Below are positions 15,952-26,226 of a stretch of DNA of 38,373 bases, piece after piece. The notes below the pieces were generated by a model. It ran no database searches. It was not told where the DNA came from and worked only from the letters and a program-made list of their open reading frames with translations. This DNA comes from Gammaproteobacteria bacterium (GTDB taxonomy: Bacteria; Pseudomonadota; Gammaproteobacteria; Pseudomonadales; Azotimanducaceae): positions 69,039 to 107,411 of the forward strand of contig VXLJ01000010.1 of the NCBI GenBank assembly GCA_009841635.1, in the 5' to 3' direction. Within the stretch, counting starts at the first letter, position 1. Every line of letters begins with the position of its first letter. The translations under genes and the position numbers were made by a program.

Positions 15952-17316
15952 ATGGCAAACGATTTCAAAGTCGCCGATTTATCCCTTGCTGCATTTGGGA
16001 ATCGCGAAATCGCACTAGCGGAAAGCGAAATGCCTGCTCTCATGGCGTTGCGAACCAAATACGCCGAATCTCAGCCGTTAGCTGGAGCACGCATTATCGG
16101 TTGCATTCACATGACAGTGCAGACCGCCGTTCTCATTCGCACCCTCCGCGCACTTGGCGCCGAAGTTCGTTGGTCGTCTTGCAATATCTTCTCAACGCAA
16201 GATCACGCCGCTGCCGCAATGGCTGAAGATGGCGTGCCCGTGTTTGCATGGAAAGGTGAAACGGAAGAGGAATACGAATGGTGTTTGGAACAAACCATTC
16301 TTATAGACGGCCAACCATGGGACGCTAATGTGCTCCTAGATGACGGCGGCGATCTCACCTTAATGATCCACGACAAATATCCGCGCATGCTCGAGACGAT
16401 TCACGGTATTAGCGAGGAGACCACAACCGGGGTTCATCGCTTGCTTGAGATGCTAAGCCATGGCACGCTAAAAGTGCCAGCTATCGACGTAAATGCTTCT
16501 GTGACGAAAAGCAAAAACGACAACCGTTACGGCACGCGCCATAGTTTGAACGACGCGATAAAGCGGGCGACCGATGTTTTGCTCGCCGGTAAGAAAGCGC
16601 TGGTCGTCGGTTACGGCGACGTCGGCAAGGGATCCGCAGCAAGTCTTCGACAGGAAGGCATGATCGTAAAAATCGTCGAAATTGATCCGATCTGCGCCAT
16701 GCAAGCATGCATGGACGGCTTTGAGGTGGTCTCACCGTATCGCGACGGCGAAAACAGCGGCCTTTTCGACGATATTGACACCGAGCTCATGGGCACCATT
16801 GATCTAATCGTGACTTGTACAGGCAATACGCGAGTTTGCGACGCACCGATGCTACGAACCGTTAAAGCAGGTGCGATCGTTTGCAATATCGGCCATTTCG
16901 ACAACGAAATTGACACCGCTTACATGCGCGAACATTGGCGCTGGCTAGAGGTTAAAGATCAGGTCCACCAGATATTTCGAAGCGAGTCCCCGAACGATTT
17001 CGTGATCCTCCTTTCCGAAGGGCGATTGGTCAATTTAGGCAACGCGATGGGGCACCCCTCGCGCGTGATGGACGGTTCCTTTGCCAATCAAGTGCTCGCC
17101 CAGATGCACCTCTTTGAACAACAGTGGGCTGCGCAAGACCCTAGCCAACGCGCGCCGATAACCGTTGAGGTGCTACCCAAAAAACTGGATGAAGAAGTAG
17201 CACAACTGATGGTGGAGGGTTTCGGTGGCAAACTCACAAAGCTGACCCAAGAGCAAGCAGACTACATCAATGTGCCAGTGCTCGGCCCATTCAAACCAGA
17301 TCAATACAAGTACTAA
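15952..17316 (+). CDS. ahcY: S-adenosylhomocysteine hydrolase (adenosylhomocysteinase)
   Basis: A 454-residue cytosolic enzyme that splits S-adenosylhomocysteine into adenosine and homocysteine, clearing the inhibitor of methyltransferases. The start at 15952 ([20 protein letters not shown]) fits the family, and an upstream in-frame ATG at 15916 adds 12 unrelated residues. Signatures are [13 protein letters not shown] with the [14 protein letters not shown] segment, the [16 protein letters not shown] region before the NAD domain, and the NAD-binding loop [15 protein letters not shown]. The C-terminus ends KPDQYKY, as in known enzymes, whose terminal Lys-Tyr reaches the partner subunit's NAD. 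No riboswitch fold was evident upstream. Confidence is very high. Confidence 0.98.
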   Translation: MANDFKVADLSLAAFGNREIALAESEMPALMALRTKYAESQPLAGARIIGCIHMTVQTAVLIRTLRALGAEVRWSSCNIFSTQDHAAAAMAEDGVPVFAWKGETEEEYEWCLEQTILIDGQPWDANVLLDDGGDLTLMIHDKYPRMLETIHGISEETTTGVHRLLEMLSHGTLKVPAIDVNASVTKSKNDNRYGTRHSLNDAIKRATDVLLAGKKALVVGYGDVGKGSAASLRQEGMIVKIVEIDPICAMQACMDGFEVVSPYRDGENSGLFDDIDTELMGTIDLIVTCTGNTRVCDAPMLRTVKAGAIVCNIGHFDNEIDTAYMREHWRWLEVKDQVHQIFRSESPNDFVILLSEGRLVNLGNAMGHPSRVMDGSFANQVLAQMHLFEQQWAAQDPSQRAPITVEVLPKKLDEEVAQLMVEGFGGKLTKLTQEQADYINVPVLGPFKPDQYKY

Positions 17317-17319
17317 CAA

Positions 17320-17586
17320 TTAACCAATCTTTGCGAGTTTGCTTACCTTTGGCAACAAATTGAGAGCGGCACGACGGCGCGCAGCTGATGCAGTCGTGCG
17401 TGTCGTAAGTCCCACTGGGGTGGGTGCTTGTTGAATCTCATGATTTTCACGTTTGGGTTGTTTGCTTGCCTGGTCGCTAACAAATCCATCGGATGGAGTA
17501 CTAAGCGAGCGGCGCACGGTTTGCCTTGATTTCCGCTGCGCCAAATCTTCGTCATCTATGCTTAAATGCTTATGTTGAAAGTGCAT
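17320..17586 (-). CDS. Doubtful small basic ORF opposite ahcY-CBS gap
   Basis: An 88-codon minus-strand frame fills the 287-bp gap between ahcY and the CBS gene. Its product is polar and basic, with a serine/threonine-rich middle and a C-terminus reading RRRAALNLLPKVSKLAKIG. I recognise no family and see no ribosome-binding site. It ends 3 nt from ahcY, where a real convergent gene or 3' UTR might sit. The gap otherwise holds the promoter and strong GGGAGG site of the CBS gene. Treat as unproven. Confidence 0.25.
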   Translation of the reverse strand: MHFQHKHLSIDDEDLAQRKSRQTVRRSLSTPSDGFVSDQASKQPKRENHEIQQAPTPVGLTTRTTASAARRRAALNLLPKVSKLAKIG

Positions 17587-17603
17587 TCAGCGGGAGGCGC
17601 ACC

Positions 17604-18041
17604 ATGAAGAGCGTGCTCGATGTCCTCAATCACCACCAACAAGACGAACTGTTCAGCATCGCACCTATCGCAACTGTCTACGATGCCATCCAACTGATGT
17701 CTGAACGCCATATTGGCTTGTTGCCCGTGTTGCAGGAAAACAAACTCGTGGGCGTAATTTCGGAGCGAGACTATGCGCGCAAGGTGATTCTGAAAGACAA
17801 ATCGTCGAAATCCACGCGCGTATCTGAAATCATGACGCAGAATGTGATCACGGTCACAAAAAAAGAACGCGTCGATGAATGCGTGAACTTGATGAAAAAA
17901 CACCGCATTCGCCACCTTATTGTCGTTGAAGAAGGAGTAGTTGAAGGCGTCATCTCTATACGCGATCTGTTTTCTGAAATCATTGACGATCAGAGCGAAC
18001 AGATAAGCGATCTCGTGCACTACATACGTGGCGAGAGTTAA
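17604..18041 (+). CDS. CBS-domain-pair protein
   Basis: A 145-residue stand-alone Bateman module of two CBS domains, which bind adenine nucleotides or SAM. Repeat one covers about residues 10-65 (TVYDAIQLMSERHIGLLPVL, then LVGVISERDYARKVI). Repeat two covers about 75-135 (IMTQNVITVTKKERVDECVN, then HLIVVEEGVVEGVISIRDL). The ATG at 17604 has a GGGAGG about 7 nt upstream, so the longer frame from 17526 is rejected. It sits between ahcY and frmA on the same strand, 25 nt before frmA. Its ligand and partner are unknown. Adenosyl ligands would fit the neighbourhood, but that is inference. Confidence 0.93.
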   Translation: MKSVLDVLNHHQQDELFSIAPIATVYDAIQLMSERHIGLLPVLQENKLVGVISERDYARKVILKDKSSKSTRVSEIMTQNVITVTKKERVDECVNLMKKHRIRHLIVVEEGVVEGVISIRDLFSEIIDDQSEQISDLVHYIRGES

Positions 18042-18051
18042 GCGCCGTTAA

Positions 18052-19173
<1,122 letters not shown>

Positions 19174-19181
19174 GGCATTCC

Positions 19182-20183
19182 ATGGATCCAAAAAACTGGC
19201 TCGATCAGGTGCAAGAGGACATTCTTGAGCCTGCTTTGCCTATCTGCGACCCGCACCATCATTTATGGGATCACCCTCAAAATCGGTACTTGCTGGACGC
19301 GCTGCTAGCTGATATCGGCAGTGGGCATAACGTCGTAAGCACTGTGTTTATGGAGTGCGGCTCGATGTATCGTGCCGACGGTGCTGAAGCGCTCAAACCG
19401 GTTGGCGAAACGGAATTCGTGAACGGCATCGCAGCCATGAGCGCAAGTGGTGGTTACGGCGATTCCCGCGCCTGCGCCGCCATTGTTAGCTATGCAAATT
19501 TGAACCTCGGAAGCGCAACTAGCGATGTTCTTGAAGCACATATGCAAGCAAGCGGCCGGTTTCGCGGCATTCGCCATGCGTCAGGCTGGGATGGGAGCGA
19601 AGTCGTTAGGAATTCCCATACCGCTCCCACTGAACACATGCTTGCGGATACGACCTTCCGCGAAGGATTTGCCGAACTTAGCAAGCGAGGCCTCACGTTT
19701 GATGCGTGGTTGTACCACCCGCAAATTCCTGAACTGACAGACCTGGCCCGGGCATTCCCTGAAACCACCATCATCTTTGATCACTTCGGCGGCCCACTCG
19801 GCATCGGTCCCTATGAAGGCAACCGCGAAGCCATATTCACAAAATGGCAAACTGACGTGGCCGAACTCGCACGGTGTCAGAATGTTGTCGCAAAACTAGG
19901 TGGCTTGGTCATGCCAATTAACGGCTTTGGCTTCCATAAACGCGCCACGCCAGCCACATCGGATGAGCTAGTGGCGGTAACGCAACGCTACTACCTGCAC
20001 ATGATCGAACACTTCGGCGCGGAGCGATGTATGTTTGAGAGTAACTTCCCAGTTGACAAGGCGAGCTGTTCCTACGCGGTACTTTGGAATTCATTCAAGA
20101 AGCTAACGAGTGGGTTCAGTGAAGCGGAGCGCGCGAGTTTGTTTCACGACACTGCGAGTCGAGTGTATCGCGTCGAAACTTAG
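19182..20183 (+). CDS. Amidohydrolase-2 family metal-dependent hydrolase
   Basis: A 333-residue TIM-barrel hydrolase of the amidohydrolase-2 group (PF04909 type; relatives include 2-pyrone-4,6-dicarboxylate lactonase and L-fucono-lactonase-like enzymes). Metal ligands sit in CDPHHHLWD near residues 22-30. TIIFDHFGGPLG follows near 188-199, VVAKLGGL near 227, and the conserved aspartate is in FESNFPVD (Asp292). It starts 8 nt after frmA with an AAGG upstream, so the two are likely co-transcribed. Its stop is 14 nt from the convergent TonB receptor gene. The likely reaction is hydrolysis of a lactone or related ring. The substrate is not readable. Confidence 0.9.
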   Translation: MDPKNWLDQVQEDILEPALPICDPHHHLWDHPQNRYLLDALLADIGSGHNVVSTVFMECGSMYRADGAEALKPVGETEFVNGIAAMSASGGYGDSRACAAIVSYANLNLGSATSDVLEAHMQASGRFRGIRHASGWDGSEVVRNSHTAPTEHMLADTTFREGFAELSKRGLTFDAWLYHPQIPELTDLARAFPETTIIFDHFGGPLGIGPYEGNREAIFTKWQTDVAELARCQNVVAKLGGLVMPINGFGFHKRATPATSDELVAVTQRYYLHMIEHFGAERCMFESNFPVDKASCSYAVLWNSFKKLTSGFSEAERASLFHDTASRVYRVET

Positions 20184-20197
20184 CGCTTGGCGTCGCT

Positions 20198-22249
20198 TTA
20201 AAAGTAGCGCGTGAAGCCAACCTGCGCATTTCTCGGCATCGCTGGAAAATAGCGCGGATTCCCGAATGACCAATCTGCGCGATCCGCATAGCGGCGATCC
20301 AACACATTGCGCAGGTGTGCTTGCATTTTCCAAGCATCATTCATGCGCCATTCGCCATGCCAATGAACGACAACGTGGCCGGGATATTCAAAGGTGTTGG
20401 CTGCGTCCATAAAGTAAGAACCGATGTGCACCAGTTCTAGCGTGGACGTCCATTTCGGGTGCAGTCGCCAGGTCCAGTCGAGCGAGCCAAATAAGCGTGG
20501 CGCAGTGTCGACTTCGTTGCCTTTCACAATGACCTCCCGCCGTGCGAGATTGTCGGAGAAGGCATATCGATGCCGCCCTAGTGATTGTGTTACACGGATT
20601 CCATGCTTGTCGCTTGGACGCCATGCGAACTGCCATTCAAGACCGCTTGATTGAACCCGACCGCCGCTGCGATTAAATCCTTCTGCATCGCGAATGACCA
20701 AGTTTCGACTTCGCTCACGATACGCAGAAACTTGAGCTGAGTGTTCATCGGTAACCCACTTGAAGCCTATTTCTAATGCGTCTAGTCTTTCGCTATCGAT
20801 AGAGGCGAACGATTGACCACTTTGCAGGCGATACAACTCAGCGATTTGAGGTGGTCTAAAGCCACTGCCGAGCGAGCCGTGCAAGACGATCGCCTTATTA
20901 AGTTCACGTTCGAAACCGACCTGCCAAGAACGATCCAAGAAAGCGTCTGAGCGGTCAGCTGGGCGCGTATAGAGACAACCGCCAAACCCACATGTGGAGC
21001 CATCGTCACGCGTATTGCCATCCAGATGCAAGTTGTCGTACGTATACGAGGTCGCTTCGATGCGAAGTCGGTATTTGACGTTCGTTTGGTCACTTACCTG
21101 ATAGCGTGCGTCATGGAAGATGCCCACGTGTGATGCGGCAACAGTGAAGTCGTAATGGGTACCCACGGGACGCGTCGCTACTAAGAATGCAGAACCTTGC
21201 GTCGGCTCAACTTGCACTTCGCTGAGCTCTGCGGCTACCCATTCACTATGTAGACCAAGCGCATACGTCGCCTTGCCGAAATTGCGCTCCCAATGTGCTG
21301 CAATGCCGCCACTGCGCTGGGCGTTCTCCTCGAGCGGTTTGCCTGGCAAGAAGTGCATGAGAAATTCCATGCTGCTCGCCCGCAAGAAAGGTGTTACAAC
21401 CCAATCCCCCTGGCTCCAATGGGTCGCATATCGAACCGCATAAGCGTCGCGAAACGCTTCAGGATTTGGATTGCTGGTGCGCAGTGCTTCATCCTTGTAG
21501 CTATCCAAACCCACCAGATAGCCTGCAGTTTCCTGACCAAGGGTTGCCAGCGACATGGTGGTTACGCCATGCCAATCCTGCCAACCTTGCTCAAGCTGCG
21601 CGGTGACTTTTAATTGATCGAAGCCGGTGTCATCGCGCCAGCCGTCAGTCGTTAGGCCGTAGACGGTTGCATTTACGGTTTCGTTGCCGACTTGTGCATC
21701 AATGCGTTGAAGCGAGTCTGAACCAAGCTGAAATCCCAGTTGCGGCTTGAGCTGGCCTAGCGTGACTGCATTGATCGCGCCATGCAACGCATTGCCGCCA
21801 AACCGCGAGCTGGCAGGACCTCGAATCACTTCAATAGCTGACGCTTGTTCGGTATTAAGCTCGAATAATCCGTTTACATTGCAAAACGATGCGGGTCGGA
21901 TGGGAATGCCGTTTTCAAGAAGTTGAAACGCCCCGCAAGCGCCCGCGCCAGTCAATACGCCGCTACGCATGGCGGTGAGGTGCTCTTGACCGGAACCGCG
22001 CGACACCCATATGCCTGGGGCTTGGCTCATGATTTCGTTTGGGTGGTTAGCACTGACGGTTACGATGGACTGAGCCTCAATCGTGGTGGCGGCCAACGCT
22101 GCTAGCGGATCTGCTGCAACGGTGGCTCGCGCTGAAACAACCACCTCTTCAATGGCGTCTGCGAGCTCAGCAGCATCTGAAGATTCTTCACTGGATGCTG
22201 AAACCATGCAGGTGGCGCAGACCACCAGCGCTGGTAGCCATTTGGTCAT
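20198..22249 (-). CDS. TonB-dependent outer-membrane receptor (683 aa)
   Basis: An outer-membrane receptor importing a scarce ligand with TonB energy. A signal peptide (MTKWLPALVVCATCMVSASS) precedes a TonB-box-like EEVVVSAR near residues 34-41. The plug domain follows, with an IEVIRGPASSRFGGNALHGAINAVT segment near 138-162. The barrel ends in the typical aromatic C-terminus (AQVGFTRYF). The plug has two cysteines around GACGAFQLLENGIPIRPASFC and the barrel has a close pair in STCGFGGCLY, probably structural disulfides. The size is that of siderophore, cobalamin or copper receptors. Its ATG overlaps the upstream dioxygenase-HEAT gene stop by 4 nt, so both are translated together. Confidence 0.93.
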   Translation of the reverse strand: MTKWLPALVVCATCMVSASSEESSDAAELADAIEEVVVSARATVAADPLAALAATTIEAQSIVTVSANHPNEIMSQAPGIWVSRGSGQEHLTAMRSGVLTGAGACGAFQLLENGIPIRPASFCNVNGLFELNTEQASAIEVIRGPASSRFGGNALHGAINAVTLGQLKPQLGFQLGSDSLQRIDAQVGNETVNATVYGLTTDGWRDDTGFDQLKVTAQLEQGWQDWHGVTTMSLATLGQETAGYLVGLDSYKDEALRTSNPNPEAFRDAYAVRYATHWSQGDWVVTPFLRASSMEFLMHFLPGKPLEENAQRSGGIAAHWERNFGKATYALGLHSEWVAAELSEVQVEPTQGSAFLVATRPVGTHYDFTVAASHVGIFHDARYQVSDQTNVKYRLRIEATSYTYDNLHLDGNTRDDGSTCGFGGCLYTRPADRSDAFLDRSWQVGFERELNKAIVLHGSLGSGFRPPQIAELYRLQSGQSFASIDSERLDALEIGFKWVTDEHSAQVSAYRERSRNLVIRDAEGFNRSGGRVQSSGLEWQFAWRPSDKHGIRVTQSLGRHRYAFSDNLARREVIVKGNEVDTAPRLFGSLDWTWRLHPKWTSTLELVHIGSYFMDAANTFEYPGHVVVHWHGEWRMNDAWKMQAHLRNVLDRRYADRADWSFGNPRYFPAMPRNAQVGFTRYF

Positions 22250-23829
22250 GCAGCTGTGCTCACAATGCTCCAGCGTTCATTCCGCAACAAACGCAAGCTC
22301 GTAGTAAGCGCCTTCGAATGTCCCAGTTCTGCGAGTCGACTCACCGTTTCCAATGCCGTGCTTTTGGCATAGCGATCCGTCTCTACGAGAACACGATGGC
22401 AGATGAGCTCCGCGATGTCATTAGCTAATGAAGGGTGCGCTTGTTCTACCAGCAAGCTAGTAACGATGTTCAGCAATGCGGTATACATGCATTGGCGTTC
22501 TGCGCTCTGTACAAGCCCACTACGCGTCACCCGTTCAGGAGCAATGAGCAGGTGATCGGTCCACGCCATGCATAACTCGGTCGGAAGCGCTATGACGCCA
22601 CGACTTATATTGCGCCGCAATGCGCGGCCAACCGCATTCATGGCTGTCATTCGCACGTCCGTGTCCACATCATCGACGGAAAAGGCGATCAGCATCTTGA
22701 CCTCAGCGTCTGTCGGACGCGTTAGTTCACCGAGCAAGAATGCGCCACACCTACGAAGATATGTATGCGGAGACGCCACCAGTGCTGGTGTCGCTTCCCT
22801 CGTTTCGGCATCGCACCCGACCAATGCATACATAGCACTTCGCCGCTCGGCTTCAGCATCACTAGAACAGGCTGAAATCACGCGATTTGAATCGCTCTGC
22901 ATCGATTTATGAGCTTGGCTTAGCCGGTCCGCTTCTTGCGTTTCATCGAAATCTACGGATTCGTTTCGACTTTTAGCGTCAACCTCGAGTCCTAACCAAG
23001 CAGCTTGTTTAGCAACCAATACTTGACGCCGCGGGTCCAACGCGGCATAGGAAAAAACGGGAGTTGACGAAGATTGCTTAGGTTCGGTGGTACGAACGTA
23101 CCAGAATTTGTACATGTAGCGCGCATCATTGCTGGTGGCTCGCGTGCCACGGTGAAAGAGATCGAAATGCACAAGCACAAGCGCACCTTGAGGCAGAACC
23201 AATCGCATTGGTTCAACATCGCGATCAAAAGACGCTAATTGAGCATGCAAGTGACGATCACGTGAATCCTCATCCATAGCGTTCATGCTTTCCTGCTGGA
23301 AGGTCGGATCGAGCCGATCTTCGCCTTCGGTGCGCCCTGAATCCTCGCGATCAACGTTCCAATACTGGGTTCCTGGGAGTATTTCTGTTGCTCCCATATC
23401 TATGGTCACTGCTTGGGGGTAATAGAAGACCATGGCCCAGTTAGGCCGATGCGAACGCACGCCGCCGCGAGTGCCCCAAGGCAATGGTGAATCTTTGTGA
23501 TAAGACTGGTCGTACTGACCGCTTAAATGGATGAACGAATGACCGTAGCGAAAGTAATTTGCACCCAATACCGAGGTTAAAGCGCCATCAAGCGCGTTGC
23601 ATGCGAGCACTTCGTTCAAGGCCGGAACTTGTACATGCAGGTTGTCCGCGATGGCGTCCAAGCTGGCAAGTGGGTTCGACAATTCCGCGCGCTGTTGGTG
23701 CAACGTCGACGCCGCTTCAAACAGCCGTTCATGCGTGTCGTTTGAAATAGCACTGGTATCGACGATGTGGTAACCAACATCTAAAAACCGACACAATTCC
23801 GCATCGGTCAATGCAAAATCACGAGTCAT
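22246..23829 (-). CDS. Phytanoyl-CoA dioxygenase-like protein with C-terminal HEAT-like repeats
   Basis: A 527-residue cytoplasmic protein in two halves. Residues 1-250 look like a PhyH-type Fe(II)/2-oxoglutarate oxygenase. His111 and Asp113 (SYHKDSP) and distal His226 (LFHRGTR) form the iron triad. Arg237, 11 residues further on, is a suitable 2-oxoglutarate clamp. A short linker leads to about 210 residues of helical pairs resembling HEAT repeats (SAMYALVGC, LRRCGAFLLGEL, VRMTAMNAVGRAL, KSTALETVSRLAELG). The PhyH domain alone would be about 270-300 residues, so the C-terminal half is an addition, perhaps for protein binding. It is translationally coupled to the TonB receptor and divergent from the FGE homologue. 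Substrate unknown. Confidence 0.82.
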   Translation of the reverse strand: MTRDFALTDAELCRFLDVGYHIVDTSAISNDTHERLFEAASTLHQQRAELSNPLASLDAIADNLHVQVPALNEVLACNALDGALTSVLGANYFRYGHSFIHLSGQYDQSYHKDSPLPWGTRGGVRSHRPNWAMVFYYPQAVTIDMGATEILPGTQYWNVDREDSGRTEGEDRLDPTFQQESMNAMDEDSRDRHLHAQLASFDRDVEPMRLVLPQGALVLVHFDLFHRGTRATSNDARYMYKFWYVRTTEPKQSSSTPVFSYAALDPRRQVLVAKQAAWLGLEVDAKSRNESVDFDETQEADRLSQAHKSMQSDSNRVISACSSDAEAERRSAMYALVGCDAETREATPALVASPHTYLRRCGAFLLGELTRPTDAEVKMLIAFSVDDVDTDVRMTAMNAVGRALRRNISRGVIALPTELCMAWTDHLLIAPERVTRSGLVQSAERQCMYTALLNIVTSLLVEQAHPSLANDIAELICHRVLVETDRYAKSTALETVSRLAELGHSKALTTSLRLLRNERWSIVSTAA

Positions 23830-23952
23830 TGGCAGGATTGAAGAAGACGCAAATAGCCGCTAGGACACGGCAGTGGCAGCTTATGGACATGCTGCACCGT
23901 TGATTATGAATTTTATGGCGAACGACCAAATGCATCGGCCCATGGCTGCCCC

Positions 23953-24867
23953 GTGACCAGTTCGTGTTGTGCCCCACGATCGTCGGGGCAACCAGCGCAA
24001 ACCACGAACTTTCAGAACAAAGGCCATGTATCGCAATCATTTGTTGAACTAGAGAGCACCGCTTTCTGGATGGGTTCTGAAGATGCCGATACGCGTCAAG
24101 AAGATCATGAAGGTCCGGTTCGAGAGGTCTATGTCGAACGATTCGCGATTGCGCCAACGGCGGTCGCCAATGCGGAATTTCGACGCTTCGTCAAAGATAC
24201 CAACTATCAAACGGACGCTGAGCGGGTGGGTTGGTCATTCGTTTTCGCGCCATTCGTTGCCAAGCGGCTACGTAAGAACAGGCTACAAAGCGAAAGCGTA
24301 AAAGTGGCACCGTGGTGGTTGGCGGTACGAGGTGCGAATTGGCGGCGACCAGAGGGACCCGGATCCAATCTGAACGCGCGCTCCGACCATCCGGTGGTGC
24401 ACGTCTCTTGGCATGACGCAAAGGCTTACTGCAGCTGGGCCGGCGCACGCCTACCCACGGAAATGGAGTGGGAATTCGCCGCACGTGGTGGATTGGAACG
24501 ACAACGCTATCCATGGGGCAACGAACTGACCCCTAACCACCAACATCGTTGCAATATCTGGCAAGGACGATTTCCTGATCTCAATACACGCGAGGATGGT
24601 TTTGCCGGCTCCGCACCAGTGGACGCCTATGAACCGAATGGCTATGGCTTGTTTAACGTCGCCGGTAACGTGTGGGAGTGGTGTGAAAACTGGTTCGGTA
24701 CACAAGGCGACTCGGCGCAATTCACGACAGGACGAGTTCTGCGCGGTGGCTCCTATTTATGTCACGCAAGTTATTGCAATCGCTATCGTGTCGCAGCTCG
24801 ATACGCCAACGCCCCTACCGCCGCGACTGGCAATTGCGGGTTTCGGATCGTGCGCGACGATGGCTGA
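23953..24867 (+). CDS. Formylglycine-generating-enzyme family protein
   Basis: A 304-residue member of the SUMF1/FGE family. FGE oxidises a cysteine in type I sulfatases to formylglycine. The core begins with FWMGSEDADTRQEDHEGPVREV. It continues through HPVVHVSWHDAKAYCSWAGARLPTEMEWEFAARGG and GNVWEWCENW to RGGSYLCHASYC. The copper-binding catalytic pair, Cys270 and Cys275, matches human Cys336/Cys341. This separates it from EgtB/PvdO-type relatives. The GTG start gives an N-terminus with CCAP, a feature I associate with bacterial FGEs. No sulfatase lies in the window, so its target must be elsewhere or be something else. It converges on the PLP enzyme gene. Confidence 0.9.
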   Translation: MTSSCCAPRSSGQPAQTTNFQNKGHVSQSFVELESTAFWMGSEDADTRQEDHEGPVREVYVERFAIAPTAVANAEFRRFVKDTNYQTDAERVGWSFVFAPFVAKRLRKNRLQSESVKVAPWWLAVRGANWRRPEGPGSNLNARSDHPVVHVSWHDAKAYCSWAGARLPTEMEWEFAARGGLERQRYPWGNELTPNHQHRCNIWQGRFPDLNTREDGFAGSAPVDAYEPNGYGLFNVAGNVWEWCENWFGTQGDSAQFTTGRVLRGGSYLCHASYCNRYRVAARYANAPTAATGNCGFRIVRDDG

Positions 24868-24886
24868 ACAGACCGTGCGGCGGAGT

Positions 24887-26110
24887 TCAATTGCCGAGAA
24901 CTTCGGCTAGATCCTCACACAAGTCGTCTGGATGTTCAAGTCCCACGGATACCCGGAATAAACCGTCACCTGCAAACTCTCGATAGCGCTTAGTTTGTTC
25001 GGCATCTAGCGACAAACCCGTACTTAACGCTGCCTCAGTCGGAATCCAATAAATAAGACTGCGACTATGTCCTAGCGACACGGCGAAATGAAAGACGTTG
25101 AGTTCTTTCGCACATCGATAGGCCAATGCGTCGCCATCACGGACTTGAAAGGAGAGCATGCCTGAGAACAGGTCCATTTGGCGGTCAGCTAGCGCAAACT
25201 GAGGATGGCTCGCCAAACCAGGATAGTTCACGCGTAGGACGGCGGGATGCGACTCCAGAAAAGTAGCCAACGCCATGGCTGATTCCGTGTGCATTCGCAT
25301 GCGTGCAGGTAAAGTCGCGGCACCTCTAGCAATCAACCAAGCATTGAATGGACTGATCACGCCGCCTAAATGAATCATCGCATCGTTGCGAAGCGCATTC
25401 ATGCGTTCACGACTGCCAAGGATGGCACCACCAATTGCATCGCCGTGTCCACCGATGTACTTGCTGAGCGAATGGACAACGCAATCCGCACCCAATTGGA
25501 GGGGTCGAGTCACAATGGGGGTGGCAAATGTGGAATCAACGGCAAGGGGGATGCCATGACGCTTTGCGATTGCGCTCACGGCGGCTATGTCGGTTAGACG
25601 CAGCGTGGGATTGGCGGGTGTTTCTACCCAGATCAGTTTGGTGTTGGGCTGAATTGCATCAGCTACGAGTTGCGCCTCGCTCGTGTCGACACGGGTCGAT
25701 GTAATCCCAAATTTTGGCAAGCTCTCGCGCACATATTCAGCCGTACCAGGGTAGTTCACGTCGCTAATTACTAAATGATCGCCACTTTCCAACAACCCAA
25801 GCAGCAACGTTGTCGTAGCAGCCATGCCTGATGCTAGCGCAATGCAAGCTTCGGCATCTTCAAGGCTCGCTAGCTTGCCTTCAAGCATGTCAATGGTGGG
25901 ATTACCCCAGCGCGTGTAGACATAAGGTCGTTCTTCACCAAACTCTTTAATCGAAAATCCAGCTGGATCGTCAGACGCAAAGGTGGTGGACATGACTAAA
26001 TTGGGAGCGGACGCGCCAGTTACCTTGTCGACATGTTCACCACTATGAACTGCTCGAGTTTCGAGACGGTGCTTGGTAGCTGATTGCTTGGTCATGAAGG
26101 TATCTGACAT
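24887..26110 (-). CDS. Trans-sulfuration family PLP enzyme (Cys/Met metabolism)
   Basis: A 407-residue fold-type I PLP enzyme of the cystathionine gamma-synthase/beta-lyase, O-acylhomoserine sulfhydrylase and methionine gamma-lyase family. The cofactor lysine is Lys217 in VHSLSKYIGGHGDAIGG. Other family marks are YTRWGNPTIDMLE, ASGMAATTT, an ETPANPTLRLTDI segment, and SLGHSRSLIYWIP near the C-terminus. The usual YGGT loop reads NYPGT. I start at the ATG ending at 26110. The frame extends to 26254 but that prefix is not family-like. Which of the four reactions it performs is not decidable by eye. It is divergent from the mevalonate operon. Confidence 0.9.
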   Translation of the reverse strand: MSDTFMTKQSATKHRLETRAVHSGEHVDKVTGASAPNLVMSTTFASDDPAGFSIKEFGEERPYVYTRWGNPTIDMLEGKLASLEDAEACIALASGMAATTTLLLGLLESGDHLVISDVNYPGTAEYVRESLPKFGITSTRVDTSEAQLVADAIQPNTKLIWVETPANPTLRLTDIAAVSAIAKRHGIPLAVDSTFATPIVTRPLQLGADCVVHSLSKYIGGHGDAIGGAILGSRERMNALRNDAMIHLGGVISPFNAWLIARGAATLPARMRMHTESAMALATFLESHPAVLRVNYPGLASHPQFALADRQMDLFSGMLSFQVRDGDALAYRCAKELNVFHFAVSLGHSRSLIYWIPTEAALSTGLSLDAEQTKRYREFAGDGLFRVSVGLEHPDDLCEDLAEVLGN

Positions 26111-26226
26111 ATAGCGTGTGGGGCAATGAGCGTGCGATTGTGCATACGGAAAATTCCAAAGCCAGCCGTTAGCTCCGCACGTCCAGCGCAAGCTTGAGGG
26201 ACGGGTTACTTGTTCGAAACTGCATG

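Noticed and set aside
23953-24867. Ergothioneine synthase EgtB or PvdO-like assignment for the FGE homologue
   Set aside because: There is no DinB-like N-terminal domain, and both FGE catalytic cysteines (270 and 275) are present.
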